Position numbers and translations under genes: made by a program. From a virus, in the IMG/VR virus record IMGVR_UViG_3300033153_008203, positions 1 through 64,000 of that record: 64,000 nucleotides of DNA. The stretch is one strand, 5' to 3'. Positions within the stretch are counted from its first letter, which is position 1. Each line of letters begins with the position of its first letter. Below the pieces are notes generated by a model. That model made no database searches and was not told the DNA's origin. It saw only the letters and a list, made by a program, of their open reading frames with translations. Of this stretch, positions 32,827 through 41,888 are shown in pieces.

Positions 32827-34055
32827 TGGCAAGAAATGATTGGAGCTTAGAAGAGATTGGATTGCTTATAGATAATTTCACTAAGCAAAAAGATGAGATT
32901 GGAAAAATATTGCTAGAGAATGGATTCGATAGAACTATGGAAGCAATAAAAACTAAAAAAAGGGATCTCAAAAGACGTGGAGAAGTAGCTGGATCTAGAG
33001 ATGAGCGAGAGCCAGATGGTATGGAGCCAATAGGTTCTCTAGGTGTAGAGGCTGTTGAGTACGTAGGTGGCAAAGAAGAAAATGAAGGCGCTAGTGGGAG
33101 GGTTGCACCGGGATCAGGTGGAGCAGGATTTTTTCCATCGGCAACAAAAAGAGATATTTACGGAAATTATAAATCCATGATGGAGGAACTTATAGCAGAA
33201 ACTAGAGCTTCTAGTGTGGTTGTAGCTGATGGTTCACCTGTTGAGAGTGAAAATGAATCGCTTGTAATTATGTTAAGCGATTTACATATTGGCAAAAATA
33301 TCAAGGACGAATGTGGTGTTGAACGATACAATGTTGAAATCGCTCTTGAAAGAATAGAACAAATTGGCACCGGAATCAAGAGAGTCATAGGACATGTGAA
33401 AAAAGGTGCAAGGGTTGATGAAGTAGTCGTATGCATGATAGGTGACATGCTAGAAGGCGGAGGAGATATATATAAAACGCAAGCCCATCATCTAGATGAC
33501 CATGTTGCAGGCCAGCTAAAAGCAGCTACAAGATCGCTATGGAAATTAATCACAGATCTTGCAGACATAGAAGGGATTGAAAAAGTTCGTGTGGCTACAG
33601 TGCGCGGTAATCATGGCAGATTATCTGACTTTACTCACGAAGACAGTAATATAGATAACTTGCTTTATGATAACTTGGAATTCGCTGCAACATTACATGG
33701 TGATGAAAAAATTTCAGTTACTACTAAGTATGCACCTTATCATATTGTGACTGTAAAAGGCCATAGGCTACTATTAAGGCATGAAGCACCACTAACTTGT
33801 GATACATCTGCTGCTAGAGCTAAACTTGGTGGTTGGTGTGAAATTCATGGCCCAATTTCAGCAATTTTGTCAGGCCATTATCACCATACTCAGATCTCAA
33901 CTTATGGTGACAAGTATATTTTGAGAAACTCTAGTCTCTGTGGACCGGACGATTTGAGCGAGAAAATGGGGGTTCATGCTAAACCTGAACAAATAGTTTT
34001 TGGAATATCCCAAAAAAGAATGCCTACATATATTTATCCAGTTACACTTGCATAG
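32826..34055 (+). CDS. Calcineurin-like metallophosphoesterase with N-terminal Myb/SANT-like region
   Basis: 409 residues. The N-terminal 60 residues (WSLEEIGLLIDNF..., KTKKRDLKRRGE) look like a SANT/HTH DNA-binding segment, followed by a Gly/Glu-rich linker. The phosphoesterase has the metal motifs SDLHIGK (near 151), GDMLEGGGD (near 204), RGNHGR (near 260) and SGHYHHTQ (near 344). This set matches Mre11/SbcD and archaeal Pol small-subunit-like nucleases. Lying directly after the polymerase parts, it may serve replication as a 3'-5' nuclease; that is inferred. Confidence 0.82.
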   Translation: MARNDWSLEEIGLLIDNFTKQKDEIGKILLENGFDRTMEAIKTKKRDLKRRGEVAGSRDEREPDGMEPIGSLGVEAVEYVGGKEENEGASGRVAPGSGGAGFFPSATKRDIYGNYKSMMEELIAETRASSVVVADGSPVESENESLVIMLSDLHIGKNIKDECGVERYNVEIALERIEQIGTGIKRVIGHVKKGARVDEVVVCMIGDMLEGGGDIYKTQAHHLDDHVAGQLKAATRSLWKLITDLADIEGIEKVRVATVRGNHGRLSDFTHEDSNIDNLLYDNLEFAATLHGDEKISVTTKYAPYHIVTVKGHRLLLRHEAPLTCDTSAARAKLGGWCEIHGPISAILSGHYHHTQISTYGDKYILRNSSLCGPDDLSEKMGVHAKPEQIVFGISQKRMPTYIYPVTLA

Positions 34056-35006
34056 AAATCTCGAATTCTTCTAGTATGATTAGCGCAGACGCTTCAATAG
34101 ATGAAAGGAACCACTCTGTACGTCCATCACCACTTTTTGGACTTGTACTTTTTCTTTGAAGCGTTTGTGCATTTTTATTTCTAAAGCTGATGCTAAACCA
34201 TATGTAGTTGAGACAACTTTAATGACACTCGTCAATCCAAACTGATTTTTAATCTTCTTGATACGCTTGTCTAAATTAGTGCTGATACCTATCTTTACGA
34301 TACCTAAAGAAGCATTGGCTACAAGATAAATATCGCATGGTGTCGTATCGTTATTTTGCCTAAGCCTTGCATAGTGTTCTCTTAGGCTATACTTGTCTTC
34401 TCAGAAGCTCTTAGTTGTATATCTGGATTAGCAGCCAATGTGGCCTTAGTTTTTCTGACAATCCGTTCTATTAGGCCAGGAGTTGTACACTTAGTTTCTA
34501 CAGATTTCTTGGCTCTATTCTTTGCTATATCAGGATTTGCTCTAAGTGTTTGACTATTCTTTTTACCACCTTCTATTCTGATATTTGGATTTACTGTTAA
34601 AGTCTTTATAAGTTTTTTATTAATCTCTACTTGTATATGAGGATTGTCTGCCATTGTTTTTTTACGCTTAATGACAGCTTCTTTTTTTATAGAAGGATCG
34701 TTTTTGCAAGTTTCAGAATGTTTAGCACCTCTTTGCTTGCATAGTTCTGGATTATTATTGGCACATGCAATAGAACAGAATATCTGATAGCCTCTAGTCA
34801 TACTGAGAAGTATAGCTGGATCTCCACAAGTTGGACAATAAATAATATCAGGATTAATATATTTAACATAGTAATCAGTGACACTTGTATTGTGAATTTT
34901 ATTCACATGTATCCCCAGTCCATGTGAATTTTTAAACTCTCGGTCACACAGCCGACATTTAGTAAGATTGTCTTTTTGATTTTTCTTTTGAGGTAGGTAT
35001 TGGCAT
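34042..35006 (-). pseudogene. GIY-YIG homing endonuclease (T5orf172/Mug113 type) broken by three frameshifts
   Basis: Assembled from three frames on the minus strand. ATG 35006 behind AGGAG gives MPIPTSKEK. After a shift in an A-run near 34987 the frame reads a C2H2 finger, CRLCDREFKNSHGLGIH, then a CPTC zinc site and about five repeats of the type K-T-x-x-x-N-P-x-I (34400-34750). After a shift near 34395 it reads CDIYLVANASLGIVKIGIST, the nuclease core. After a shift near 34130 it reads SGDGRTEWFLSSIEAS, the typical end. The tail overlaps the phosphoesterase gene by 14 bases. Probably inactive. Confidence 0.75.
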
Positions 35007-35110
35007 GATTGTCTCCTAGTGTATAATAAGATTTAAGAGGGACAGCAGAATCCCTTATGGGCTCCGTTCTGTTTCCTGTCTGCGTCAACAGATAGGATTA
35101 TCTCTCATTT

Positions 35111-35124
35111 CTATAATATTAAAC
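35111..35124 (-). promoter_or_regulatory. Late-promoter-like motif before the GIY-YIG pseudogene
   Basis: GTTTAATATTATAG on the minus strand, identical over 14 bases to the copy at 24047-24060. About 100 bases of leader follow before ATG 35006, including a possible hairpin (CAGAA with TTCTG). Confidence 0.55.
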
Positions 35125-35181
35125 GATCTATGTCTATTATAAGCTGATTTAATTTAAAAAGAACTCCCGCCAAAATAATGC

Positions 35182-35210
35182 TTGACAAAACAGAGATTCC
35201 TCGCTATACT
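35182..35210 (+). promoter_or_regulatory. Sigma70-type promoter, first of second tandem pair
   Basis: TTGACA at 35182, TATACT at 35205, spacer 17 bp with the shared GAGATTCCTCGC. The stretch 35007-35333 has no gene and holds this promoter, the next one and the leftward motif at 35111. Confidence 0.85.
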
Positions 35211-35265
35211 ATATAAATAATCACCAAGCAATCACATATAAAAAAACAATAACTTAAGATTTTAC

Positions 35266-35294
35266 TTGACAAAAACGAAATTCCTCGCTATAAT
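35266..35294 (+). promoter_or_regulatory. Sigma70-type promoter, second of second tandem pair
   Basis: TTGACA at 35266, TATAAT at 35289, spacer 17 bp. Nearly identical to the promoter at 24234 over about 40 bases. It would drive the operon from 35334, including the primase-helicase. Confidence 0.92.
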
Positions 35295-35333
35295 ATAAAA
35301 ACAATCAAACGAAACCAAACAAGGAGAATGAAC

Positions 35334-35585
35334 ATGGCATTTGCAAAGAAAGGAAAAGCACGGATAGAAAAAATAGTTGGATCATTTCAAAAACATATTG
35401 ATGAACTTGCACTAGGCGTTCAGGAGGTACAAGATGAGATCTCTGGTAATGAGGGTACGCTCACCAGAGCAAGGCAAGTATTTGAGGCGTTAGAGACAAA
35501 CACTAGAGATAAAAACGGGGTGCTTGAGGATAGCAAAGACCAAGCGAATAAGATCAAGACAAACATAGAAGCACTTCTTAAGTAG
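35334..35585 (+). CDS. Small coiled-coil protein
   Basis: 83 residues from ATG 35334 (ATG 35328 is in frame but too close to AAGGAG). A basic N-terminus (KKGKARIEKIVGSFQKHI) leads into a heptad-like helical body. It is the first gene behind two strong early promoters, so it may be abundant. Unknown function. Confidence 0.6.
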   Translation: MAFAKKGKARIEKIVGSFQKHIDELALGVQEVQDEISGNEGTLTRARQVFEALETNTRDKNGVLEDSKDQANKIKTNIEALLK

Positions 35586-35593
35586 GAGGATAT

Positions 35594-36013
35594 ATGACAA
35601 AAGTGATCGATTTTAAGACAGGACAAACAATAGAAGAGGAGACAGAAGAAATGGAAAAGAAAAAACCAACAATGAAAGAAATGGAAGCAAGGGTTAAGCA
35701 ATTAGAAACAATAGTTGGTCAATTCCAAGGGGCATTACAGGGCATAAATGGTGAGCTTTTCCAGAACAACGCAAACGCAATTTCGTTGTTTCGTGCTCTC
35801 GAAGAGAAAGGCATAATCGGAGAAGACGACATCAAGGAATCATGGCAGAAGCACATCGTGGAACCATACGAGCAAGGACAAGAAGGTGAAGGAGAAGCAG
35901 CAAACGACACTATTCGTGGACGGAGCAAAGACGCAGTACACCTTGATGAGGCAAACTATAACGACACTGCAACAGAGCCTGTAACAACAGATGAAGAGTC
36001 CCATGAAGGATAA
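35594..36013 (+). CDS. Acidic coiled-coil protein
   Basis: 139 residues behind AGGAGG. A helical centre with heptads (MEARVKQLETIVGQFQGAL) is flanked by acidic low-complexity ends. Likely oligomeric. Function unknown. Confidence 0.6.
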   Translation: MTKVIDFKTGQTIEEETEEMEKKKPTMKEMEARVKQLETIVGQFQGALQGINGELFQNNANAISLFRALEEKGIIGEDDIKESWQKHIVEPYEQGQEGEGEAANDTIRGRSKDAVHLDEANYNDTATEPVTTDEESHEG

Positions 36014-36176
36014 AGATCCTATCATAAGCAATAAAGGGTTTTGCGATGAAGATTGTCCATTTTATCATCTTCGTTTTGAAGACCTTGGAAGCACATGCAC
36101 TAGAGACAACAAAAACATTGAACACGATAGTAGCTGTAATGGCGCATGGATACCACACTGTAAGACAGAGGCGTAA
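36003..36176 (+). CDS. Small Cys-rich protein
   Basis: About 57 residues from ATG 36003 (ATG 35991 also possible). Five cysteines (CDEDCPFY, STC, SSCNG, HC) in a short chain suggest a metal-bound mini-domain. It overlaps the previous gene and lies 3 bases before the primase-helicase. Confidence 0.5.
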   Translation: MKDKDPIISNKGFCDEDCPFYHLRFEDLGSTCTRDNKNIEHDSSCNGAWIPHCKTEA

Positions 36177-36179
36177 ACT

Positions 36180-38642
36180 ATGAATAGAGAACTGTTTCGT
36201 GAAGCAATCGAAAAAATAAGAGTACATCTACCCGAGTACCTTGAAGAGCAAGGCATAGACCCTAACTTCAACTTTACATGTATTCATCCTGACCACAATG
36301 ATGGCAATCCATCAATGGGATTACCAGGAGAGAAGGTAAACTTCAACTGTCTTGGCTGCGGAGCAACTGGAGATATATTTACAGCAGCACATTACCTTGA
36401 AGACAAACCTCTACTTGGACCTGAATGGATAATAGAAAATGTAAAGTATCTGGGCGACAAATACGGGATAGAGATGCCTGAGTACGATCTATCCGAAACA
36501 GATCTCTATGAAATAGACACATACAAGGCATACAAGTTAGCATCAGACTACATCGCCAGCAGAGAGAACGGTAACTATGAGCTCTTCGATAAAGAAATGG
36601 AAAGGCGAAAATGGAACCCTGAATTGCTGACTGAGTTACTTATTGGAACTGTATCTCATAACAAGTATAAAGAGTACATGAAGTCTCTTGGATTCACAGT
36701 AAAATTCTTAGGAGAAATAGATCTTATAAGAAAAGACCTCTTCAATGATGATCATATGGTATTTACCGTGTGTGATGAGTATGGAAGGCCATGTGGATTT
36801 GCAGCAAGAAATCTTACTTATGTTAAAGGTGATAAAAGTAGTGGAATAAAATATGTTAACCAAAAGACAACTGGCGCCAAATGCAATATTTATAAAAAAG
36901 GATCTAGGCTCTATGGTTTTCATCGTGCAACCAAAAACTCTCCACCCCTGTATATATTTGAAGGCTATGCAGATGTTATCACAGCCATACATAATGGCAT
37001 CAAAAACACTTGTTGCATCGGCGGCACAGCTTTTACAACAGACCATGTGATAGCTCTCAAAGAAGCTAAGCAGTACGATATAGTTCTGGCACTAGACTCT
37101 GATGAAGCAGGACAAAATAAAACACAGAAGATTCTAGATGAAAAGCTAGCCGGTCATAGAGATATGAAGATAAGGCTTATCAATTTTCCAGAAGGACAAG
37201 ATCCTGATGACTTCATAAGAGACAATGGAGCATCAGAATTCCACGAGCTAACAAAGTATGATGCCTTTGCGTGGAGGCTTGAAAGGTATGACGACTTAGT
37301 AGAAGACCCTCAAGATATATGTGACCAGATGATTCCTTTTATTGTCAATGAACCTAATCATTGCACTAAAGAGATCATGGTCAATACGCTTAGTATGCAC
37401 ACAGGGGTCAGCAACAAGTCCATACAGAACGAGCTTAACAGGCTTGACAATGTTCATGATGCAGAGCTACAACAAGAGAAAAGTCTTATAATCGACAAGA
37501 TGAATAAGGAACTCAGGCGTGATCCTGATAATGCAGCACACATCATGAGTATGGCGCTCAACAATATCGACAATGTTAGTAAGGTATACAACCTAGATAA
37601 CTTTAGTAAGGAAAGCTGGACAGAAACTATCAGGTCTAATAAAGAGAAAGAGGAAACAGAAAGCGACCAAGACCCTGGGTTTAAACTAGACGGCTTACCA
37701 TTACTTGAAAAAGTATTAAAAGGTAACTGGAGAGAGGATGTCTTCTTATGTATAGGCGGTAGCCCTAACACAGGCAAGACAGCAATCATGGCATCACTAG
37801 CATATAACATAGCAGCATACAATGATGATGTTTGCGTTATCTTTCATACGATAGATGACAGTGCAGGGCAGTTTCTACCAAGGCTTGTATGTATAGCTAA
37901 TGATGACCCTACTCTAGAAATTAACCATGTAATGAATCCTGTGTATTATAAGCGTCCTGATCTGCTTGATAAAAGAAGCTTTGGATATCAGAAAATAGAT
38001 CAGCTTGCACAAGATGGAAAGCTTATAGTTAAGGATGCGTCAGCAGGTGGGTCATTAGCATATGGAGAAAGCCTTGTTAAGTATTATCAGGACAAGTATC
38101 CTAATAGGCAGATAGTGTATTTTCTTGACAACTTTCATAAGCTTAACGAAGCATCTGGTATGAGTGAGAAGGACGAGAGGTTAAAAATTAAATCATTCTC
38201 TCATTATGTTAAAAATAATATCGCCGTCAAATACCATATACCTGTGATAGCTACAGTTGAGTACACTAAACTTGAGCCCACAAAGAGACCTACTAACAAC
38301 AACGTTGCTGAGTCTGTCTCGATAGAGTACGACTGTAACCTCATGTGTCACCTATACAATGATATGCATGCACAGGGAGCAGCAGCAAAACTGTACCATA
38401 GAACAATAGTAGATGGAGAAGAAGTAAGGCTACCAAGGATAGAAATGAGTATAGGAAAGAATAAGATCACGTCCTTTAAAGACAAGATGTATTTCGATTT
38501 TTATCCTGCAAGCTCCATGTATAGGTGCTGTGACAGAAGCGTTGCTGAAGATGAATTAAGCAGTGCAGAGCAAGTATCACGACAGAGTTTCGATAATTCA
38601 AAACGAGCCACTCCTGGTGGCAGAATGGTAGGAGTAAAATAA
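36180..38642 (+). CDS. Primase-helicase (DnaG/DnaB-type fusion)
   Basis: 820 residues. A CHC2-like zinc finger at about 38-66 (CIHPDHNDGNPSM, then FNCLGCGATGD), a TOPRIM primase centre with LYIFEGYADVITAIHNG and IVLALDSDEAGQ (about 258-330), and a C-terminal RecA-fold helicase with Walker A GGSPNTGKTA near 525, Walker B VYFLDNFHKLN near 645, and a late RIEMSIGKNK element. The layout matches T7 gp4-like enzymes that prime lagging strands and unwind DNA. Its stop overlaps the next start (TAATG). Confidence 0.9.
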   Translation: MNRELFREAIEKIRVHLPEYLEEQGIDPNFNFTCIHPDHNDGNPSMGLPGEKVNFNCLGCGATGDIFTAAHYLEDKPLLGPEWIIENVKYLGDKYGIEMPEYDLSETDLYEIDTYKAYKLASDYIASRENGNYELFDKEMERRKWNPELLTELLIGTVSHNKYKEYMKSLGFTVKFLGEIDLIRKDLFNDDHMVFTVCDEYGRPCGFAARNLTYVKGDKSSGIKYVNQKTTGAKCNIYKKGSRLYGFHRATKNSPPLYIFEGYADVITAIHNGIKNTCCIGGTAFTTDHVIALKEAKQYDIVLALDSDEAGQNKTQKILDEKLAGHRDMKIRLINFPEGQDPDDFIRDNGASEFHELTKYDAFAWRLERYDDLVEDPQDICDQMIPFIVNEPNHCTKEIMVNTLSMHTGVSNKSIQNELNRLDNVHDAELQQEKSLIIDKMNKELRRDPDNAAHIMSMALNNIDNVSKVYNLDNFSKESWTETIRSNKEKEETESDQDPGFKLDGLPLLEKVLKGNWREDVFLCIGGSPNTGKTAIMASLAYNIAAYNDDVCVIFHTIDDSAGQFLPRLVCIANDDPTLEINHVMNPVYYKRPDLLDKRSFGYQKIDQLAQDGKLIVKDASAGGSLAYGESLVKYYQDKYPNRQIVYFLDNFHKLNEASGMSEKDERLKIKSFSHYVKNNIAVKYHIPVIATVEYTKLEPTKRPTNNNVAESVSIEYDCNLMCHLYNDMHAQGAAAKLYHRTIVDGEEVRLPRIEMSIGKNKITSFKDKMYFDFYPASSMYRCCDRSVAEDELSSAEQVSRQSFDNSKRATPGGRMVGVK

Positions 38643-38854
38643 TGCCGATATTCGAATTTTCTTGTACGAAGTGCGGATTTGTTACCGAAAAGATAGTCCA
38701 ACTTAATAGTGCAAACGAAGAAGAGTATACCACAGTAGTAGAACCGTGCCCTAACTGTGACAATAATACGTTTAATAAGATTATGAGTAGTTCAAGTTTT
38801 CGCTTAGAAGGCGGAGGATGGGCATCTCAGGGCTATCAGAAAAAGAAAAGCTAA
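38642..38854 (+). CDS. FmdB-type zinc ribbon protein
   Basis: 70 residues. MPIFEFSCTKCGFVTEKIV, PCPNCDNNTF and SFRLEGGGWASQGYQKKKS match the short FmdB-like regulatory zinc ribbon pattern (CxxCG ... CPxC ... F-x-L-x-G-x-G-W). A single zinc site is expected. Often found in phages beside replication genes; the role is unknown. Confidence 0.8.
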   Translation: MPIFEFSCTKCGFVTEKIVQLNSANEEEYTTVVEPCPNCDNNTFNKIMSSSSFRLEGGGWASQGYQKKKS

Positions 38855-38904
38855 TATTTCGGCGGGAACATTTTTAAAAAAATAAAGCAACAAAGGAGGA
38901 CTAA

Positions 38905-39660
38905 ATGATTGGCGAGATAAGACTTGGATTTCATGTAGATGGGATAGGATGGTACAGAGACTGCAGTGAACTAATATATAAGATAGATTCAAACTCTAAC
39001 CTTAAGTGCTTTAAGGAAGGAGAGATAATTGAAATGGATGAGTCACTATTTAAAATAGAATCTATTGAGCTTGCCTTTATACCGTATCCAGGCAGGAAAA
39101 ACTTTGAGAGACAGAAGCCTATAAAGCTTGTCTATGTATCTAAGGCTAGTGTTCTTACAGGAGATACTAAGATAAGAAATGCTGTTAAGCTAGAAGACAT
39201 AGAGCCTGCAAAAGAATTAAATATCAAAGAAGAAAATATTAAGGTGGATAAAGGGTACGATAAGAAAGAGTTTAACGAAGAGTTCAGTCACGTTGTTAAA
39301 CCAGAGAAGCCAAAGAAGAAATCAAAGAGGAGGACCAAGAAAGATGAAGCACCAACAAGGAAAACATCAACAAAGAAAGCTAAGACTGAAAAGAAAGCCG
39401 CGTCCGAACCTGAAGTTTCAAAAAAGTTTCAGAAAACTAAAGTGGAAAGAAAGAAGCGAACTACTGGAAGAGCTAAGAGTGTCAAGATAGTTCCAGCTGA
39501 GCCTATTAAAAAAGCTACTAAGGCCATGGCAAAGGTCAATGCAAAAAGTAAGGCTGAGGACAGCCCTAGTGTCTCTAAGAAGCACTCTAGGAGGAAGAGA
39601 TGTCCAGGTTGTAAGGGATTATTTAAGAGTTTAGGGAGGCATAAATGCAAGACGAAGTAA
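38905..39660 (+). CDS. Lys-rich protein with C-terminal zinc knuckle
   Basis: 251 residues behind AAAGGAGG. An ordered N-terminal 90 residues are followed by a long Lys/Ala/Thr/Glu-rich linker reminiscent of histone H1 tails, and a C-terminal CPGCKGLFKSLGRHKC zinc finger. Binding to nucleic acid is likely from composition. The end overlaps the next gene. Confidence 0.6.
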   Translation: MIGEIRLGFHVDGIGWYRDCSELIYKIDSNSNLKCFKEGEIIEMDESLFKIESIELAFIPYPGRKNFERQKPIKLVYVSKASVLTGDTKIRNAVKLEDIEPAKELNIKEENIKVDKGYDKKEFNEEFSHVVKPEKPKKKSKRRTKKDEAPTRKTSTKKAKTEKKAASEPEVSKKFQKTKVERKKRTTGRAKSVKIVPAEPIKKATKAMAKVNAKSKAEDSPSVSKKHSRRKRCPGCKGLFKSLGRHKCKTK

Positions 39661-39887
39661 GGAAAGCTACAAAATACAAAGTAGTATTAGAGAGAGAAGA
39701 TGGAGAACCACTTGACAAGCTTACGACTTGTATTGAATTGACGTTTTGTTCAGATGAGTACCTCACTAAAGAGTACTTGCAGAACATGAGAGAAGGACTT
39801 AGAACTATTATAGATAGCGAATCATATCGTTATACTTCAAAAAAGGAACAGGAACTCTATGAAAAACTACACAAGAAAACAGATTAG
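39645..39887 (+). CDS. Hypothetical protein
   Basis: 80 residues, with AGGGAGGC just upstream of the start inside the previous gene; overlaps both neighbours by 16 and 29 bases. Charged, beta then helix. Not recognised. Confidence 0.5.
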   Translation: MQDEVRKATKYKVVLEREDGEPLDKLTTCIELTFCSDEYLTKEYLQNMREGLRTIIDSESYRYTSKKEQELYEKLHKKTD

Positions 39888-40617
39888 CACAGACGATATA
39901 GATGCTTACTCTATGTGTCCTAAGTTCTATGAGCTTAGCCAAGATAAAGTCGAGACCGTAGATGAAGACGATGACACTATCTTTAATACTTACATCAAAG
40001 AAACAATACTACAAATGCATATCATGGAGTTAAGCACAGGACACAAGACAGAATTTCATTCTGTAAAGATTTTTTTTGACAAGGTGTTTTGGAAGTCTTT
40101 TACTGATGATATCTTGGTAACTAAAGCGTTAGAGTATTCAGAACGTGGACTAGATATTCTTCATAAGTATCACAGTACTGTGTACTCTATGTCAAGAAAT
40201 AAGATAGTTGCGGTTAAAGCACCATATGATTACACACTCAACTCAGAGAAGATAGCTGTACCAGCAGAACTAGAAGTTATATCTGTTGACAAGGAGAATG
40301 ATGTGGTGTATCTTATGGTTTTTACGGATAAAGAAAGTGTTGCCGCGATTAGAGAAGATGCGATTACATCGGCATGCAACATGGTAAAAATGTCTGCAAT
40401 CTTTAAAGAAACACCTAGCAATCATACTGTAAAAGCCACATTCTATAATGCTGAAAAAAATATAGGGTGTACTTTTGATGTTACAAATGATATGGTTAAC
40501 GAAATAGATAGACAAGTAAAGTATCTTGCTCAAGGTATACATAATAAGGTCTACTATAAGTCTAAGACTGACATGTGTAATGAATGCAAATATATAAAAG
40601 AATGTGATAAGGAGTAA
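39859..40617 (+). CDS. Cas4/RecB-like protein with degenerate nuclease site
   Basis: 252 residues. Cys20 (MCPKFYEL) and Cys240/243/249 (CNECKYIKEC) reproduce the four-Cys iron-sulfur layout of Cas4/AddB-type nucleases. The PD-(D/E)xK core should follow; here VPAELEVISVDKENDVVYLM then VFTDKES lacks a clean D...ExK. It may bind DNA ends without cutting, or the site may be rearranged. A second member with intact motifs lies at 45089-45964. Overlaps the preceding gene by 29 bases. Confidence 0.65.
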   Translation: MKNYTRKQISTDDIDAYSMCPKFYELSQDKVETVDEDDDTIFNTYIKETILQMHIMELSTGHKTEFHSVKIFFDKVFWKSFTDDILVTKALEYSERGLDILHKYHSTVYSMSRNKIVAVKAPYDYTLNSEKIAVPAELEVISVDKENDVVYLMVFTDKESVAAIREDAITSACNMVKMSAIFKETPSNHTVKATFYNAEKNIGCTFDVTNDMVNEIDRQVKYLAQGIHNKVYYKSKTDMCNECKYIKECDKE

Positions 40618-40620
40618 ATA

Positions 40621-41181
40621 ATGGTTTTATCTGATAGACAAATAACACAAAGATGTAGAGAAGAAAGCATGATTTATCCATTTGAAGTTGGACAAGTCAA
40701 AAGGAATGGCAGCAAAGATATTATTAGTTATGGTACATCTAGCTTTGGATATGATGCACGTATAGCCAATGAGTTTAAGATTTTTACTAATGTAAATCAT
40801 TCTGTTGTAGACCCAAAGAACTTTGATGAAGGCTCATATGTAGACGTTATTGGAGAGGAAGTAATAATCCCGCCAAATTCTTTTCTTCTTGGAAGGACTA
40901 TAGAGTATTTTAAGATCCCTAGAGACATTCTTACCATATGTCTTGGGAAAAGCACGTATGCTAGGTGTGGTCTTATAGTAAATGTAACTCCACTTGAGCC
41001 TGAGTGGGAAGGCCATGTTACAATAGAGATATCAAACACAACTCCGTTGCCTGCCAAGATATATGCAAATGAAGGGATCTGTCAGTTCCTATTCTTGAAG
41101 GGAGAACTCTGTACTACATCGTATGCAGATAGAAGAGGAAAATATCAAGGCCAAACAGGCGTAACTTTACCTAAAACATAA
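40621..41181 (+). CDS. dcd: dCTP deaminase
   Basis: 186 residues behind AAGGAG. The enzyme converts dCTP to dUTP for dTTP supply (or dUMP in the bifunctional form). Motifs: [19 protein letters not shown] (substrate loop), [26 protein letters not shown] in two parts with the catalytic Glu in PLEPEW, and the C-terminal [12 protein letters not shown]. Length is typical. It sits with other nucleotide-metabolism genes. Confidence 0.92.
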   Translation: MVLSDRQITQRCREESMIYPFEVGQVKRNGSKDIISYGTSSFGYDARIANEFKIFTNVNHSVVDPKNFDEGSYVDVIGEEVIIPPNSFLLGRTIEYFKIPRDILTICLGKSTYARCGLIVNVTPLEPEWEGHVTIEISNTTPLPAKIYANEGICQFLFLKGELCTTSYADRRGKYQGQTGVTLPKT

Positions 41182-41194
41182 GGAGATAAAAGAT

Positions 41195-41767
41195 ATGACA
41201 TGTATAGTAGGATACGTTGATGGAAATGATATTTATATGGGTGGAGATAGGGCAGGAGTTGGTGGTTATAGTTTAAGGGTTAGAGATGACACTAAAGTGT
41301 TTAGAACTGATGACTTTGTCTTTGGTTACACAAGCTCTTTTAGGATGGGACAGCTTATAAGGTTTAAGTTTAAGCCACCTAAGCATCATCCTGATATTGA
41401 GAACTTTGAATATATGTGCACCTCTTTTATAGACACACTTAGGGATTGTCTTAAAGATGGAGGCTATGCTAAAAACTCTAATAACGTAGAGACAGGCGGC
41501 ACATTTTTGGTAGGTTATAAGGGAACCATCTATCAGATATGCAATGACTTTCAGGTCTCAATCCAGTCTACTAATTTTGATGCTTGTGGTTGTGGTGAAG
41601 AGTATGCGATGGGGGCTATGAATATTTTATATAAGGATAAGAAAATGTCCCCGCAAGAAAAAGTAGAAACAGCATTGAAGTCAGCAGAAAGTTTTTCAGC
41701 AGGAGTAAGAGGCCCGTTTGATGTCATAAAGCTTGAAGGAGAAAAGGATGCTAAAAATAAAAAATAA
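41195..41767 (+). CDS. Proteasome-like Ntn-hydrolase
   Basis: 190 residues behind AAGGAG. It begins MTCIVGYVDGNDIYMGGDRA, the beta-strand opening of proteasome/HslV-type proteins, with Thr2 as potential nucleophile after Met removal, and GGDRAG in place of the GD/A-x-R turn. A CGCGEEYAMGAM segment matches the G-x-G-x-x-x-A-x-G element of HslV. Such single genes occur in phages, where a chaperone or protease role is not settled. A host or phage AAA+ partner could be needed. Confidence 0.75.
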   Translation: MTCIVGYVDGNDIYMGGDRAGVGGYSLRVRDDTKVFRTDDFVFGYTSSFRMGQLIRFKFKPPKHHPDIENFEYMCTSFIDTLRDCLKDGGYAKNSNNVETGGTFLVGYKGTIYQICNDFQVSIQSTNFDACGCGEEYAMGAMNILYKDKKMSPQEKVETALKSAESFSAGVRGPFDVIKLEGEKDAKNKK

Positions 41768-41888
41768 AAAAGGAGAGACAATAGCTACACTAGAAGACGA
41801 AGATGAAGCACCACAGTTCATCAAAGATAAGAAAGACAAAGATGAGGACACAGACGATGAGAGAAAAGACGAAGACGAAGAGGTATAA
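41748..41888 (+). CDS. Small very acidic protein
   Basis: A 46-residue frame behind GAAGGAG. Short basic start, then a run of Asp/Glu with Lys (DEDEAPQF, KDKDEDTDDERKDEDEEV). It overlaps the previous gene by 20 bases. The strong ribosome site supports it. Acidic phage proteins can mimic DNA, but no more can be said. Confidence 0.5.
   Translation: MLKIKNKKGETIATLEDEDEAPQFIKDKKDKDEDTDDERKDEDEEV

Noticed and set aside
34903-35088. Separate 61-residue minus-strand gene
   Set aside because: It reads out of frame across the C2H2 finger and leader of the GIY-YIG pseudogene and has no ribosome site.
24140-35300. Repeats as a CRISPR array
   Set aside because: The repeated 40-bp units occur as two pairs 11 kb apart with promoter boxes and no regular spacers.
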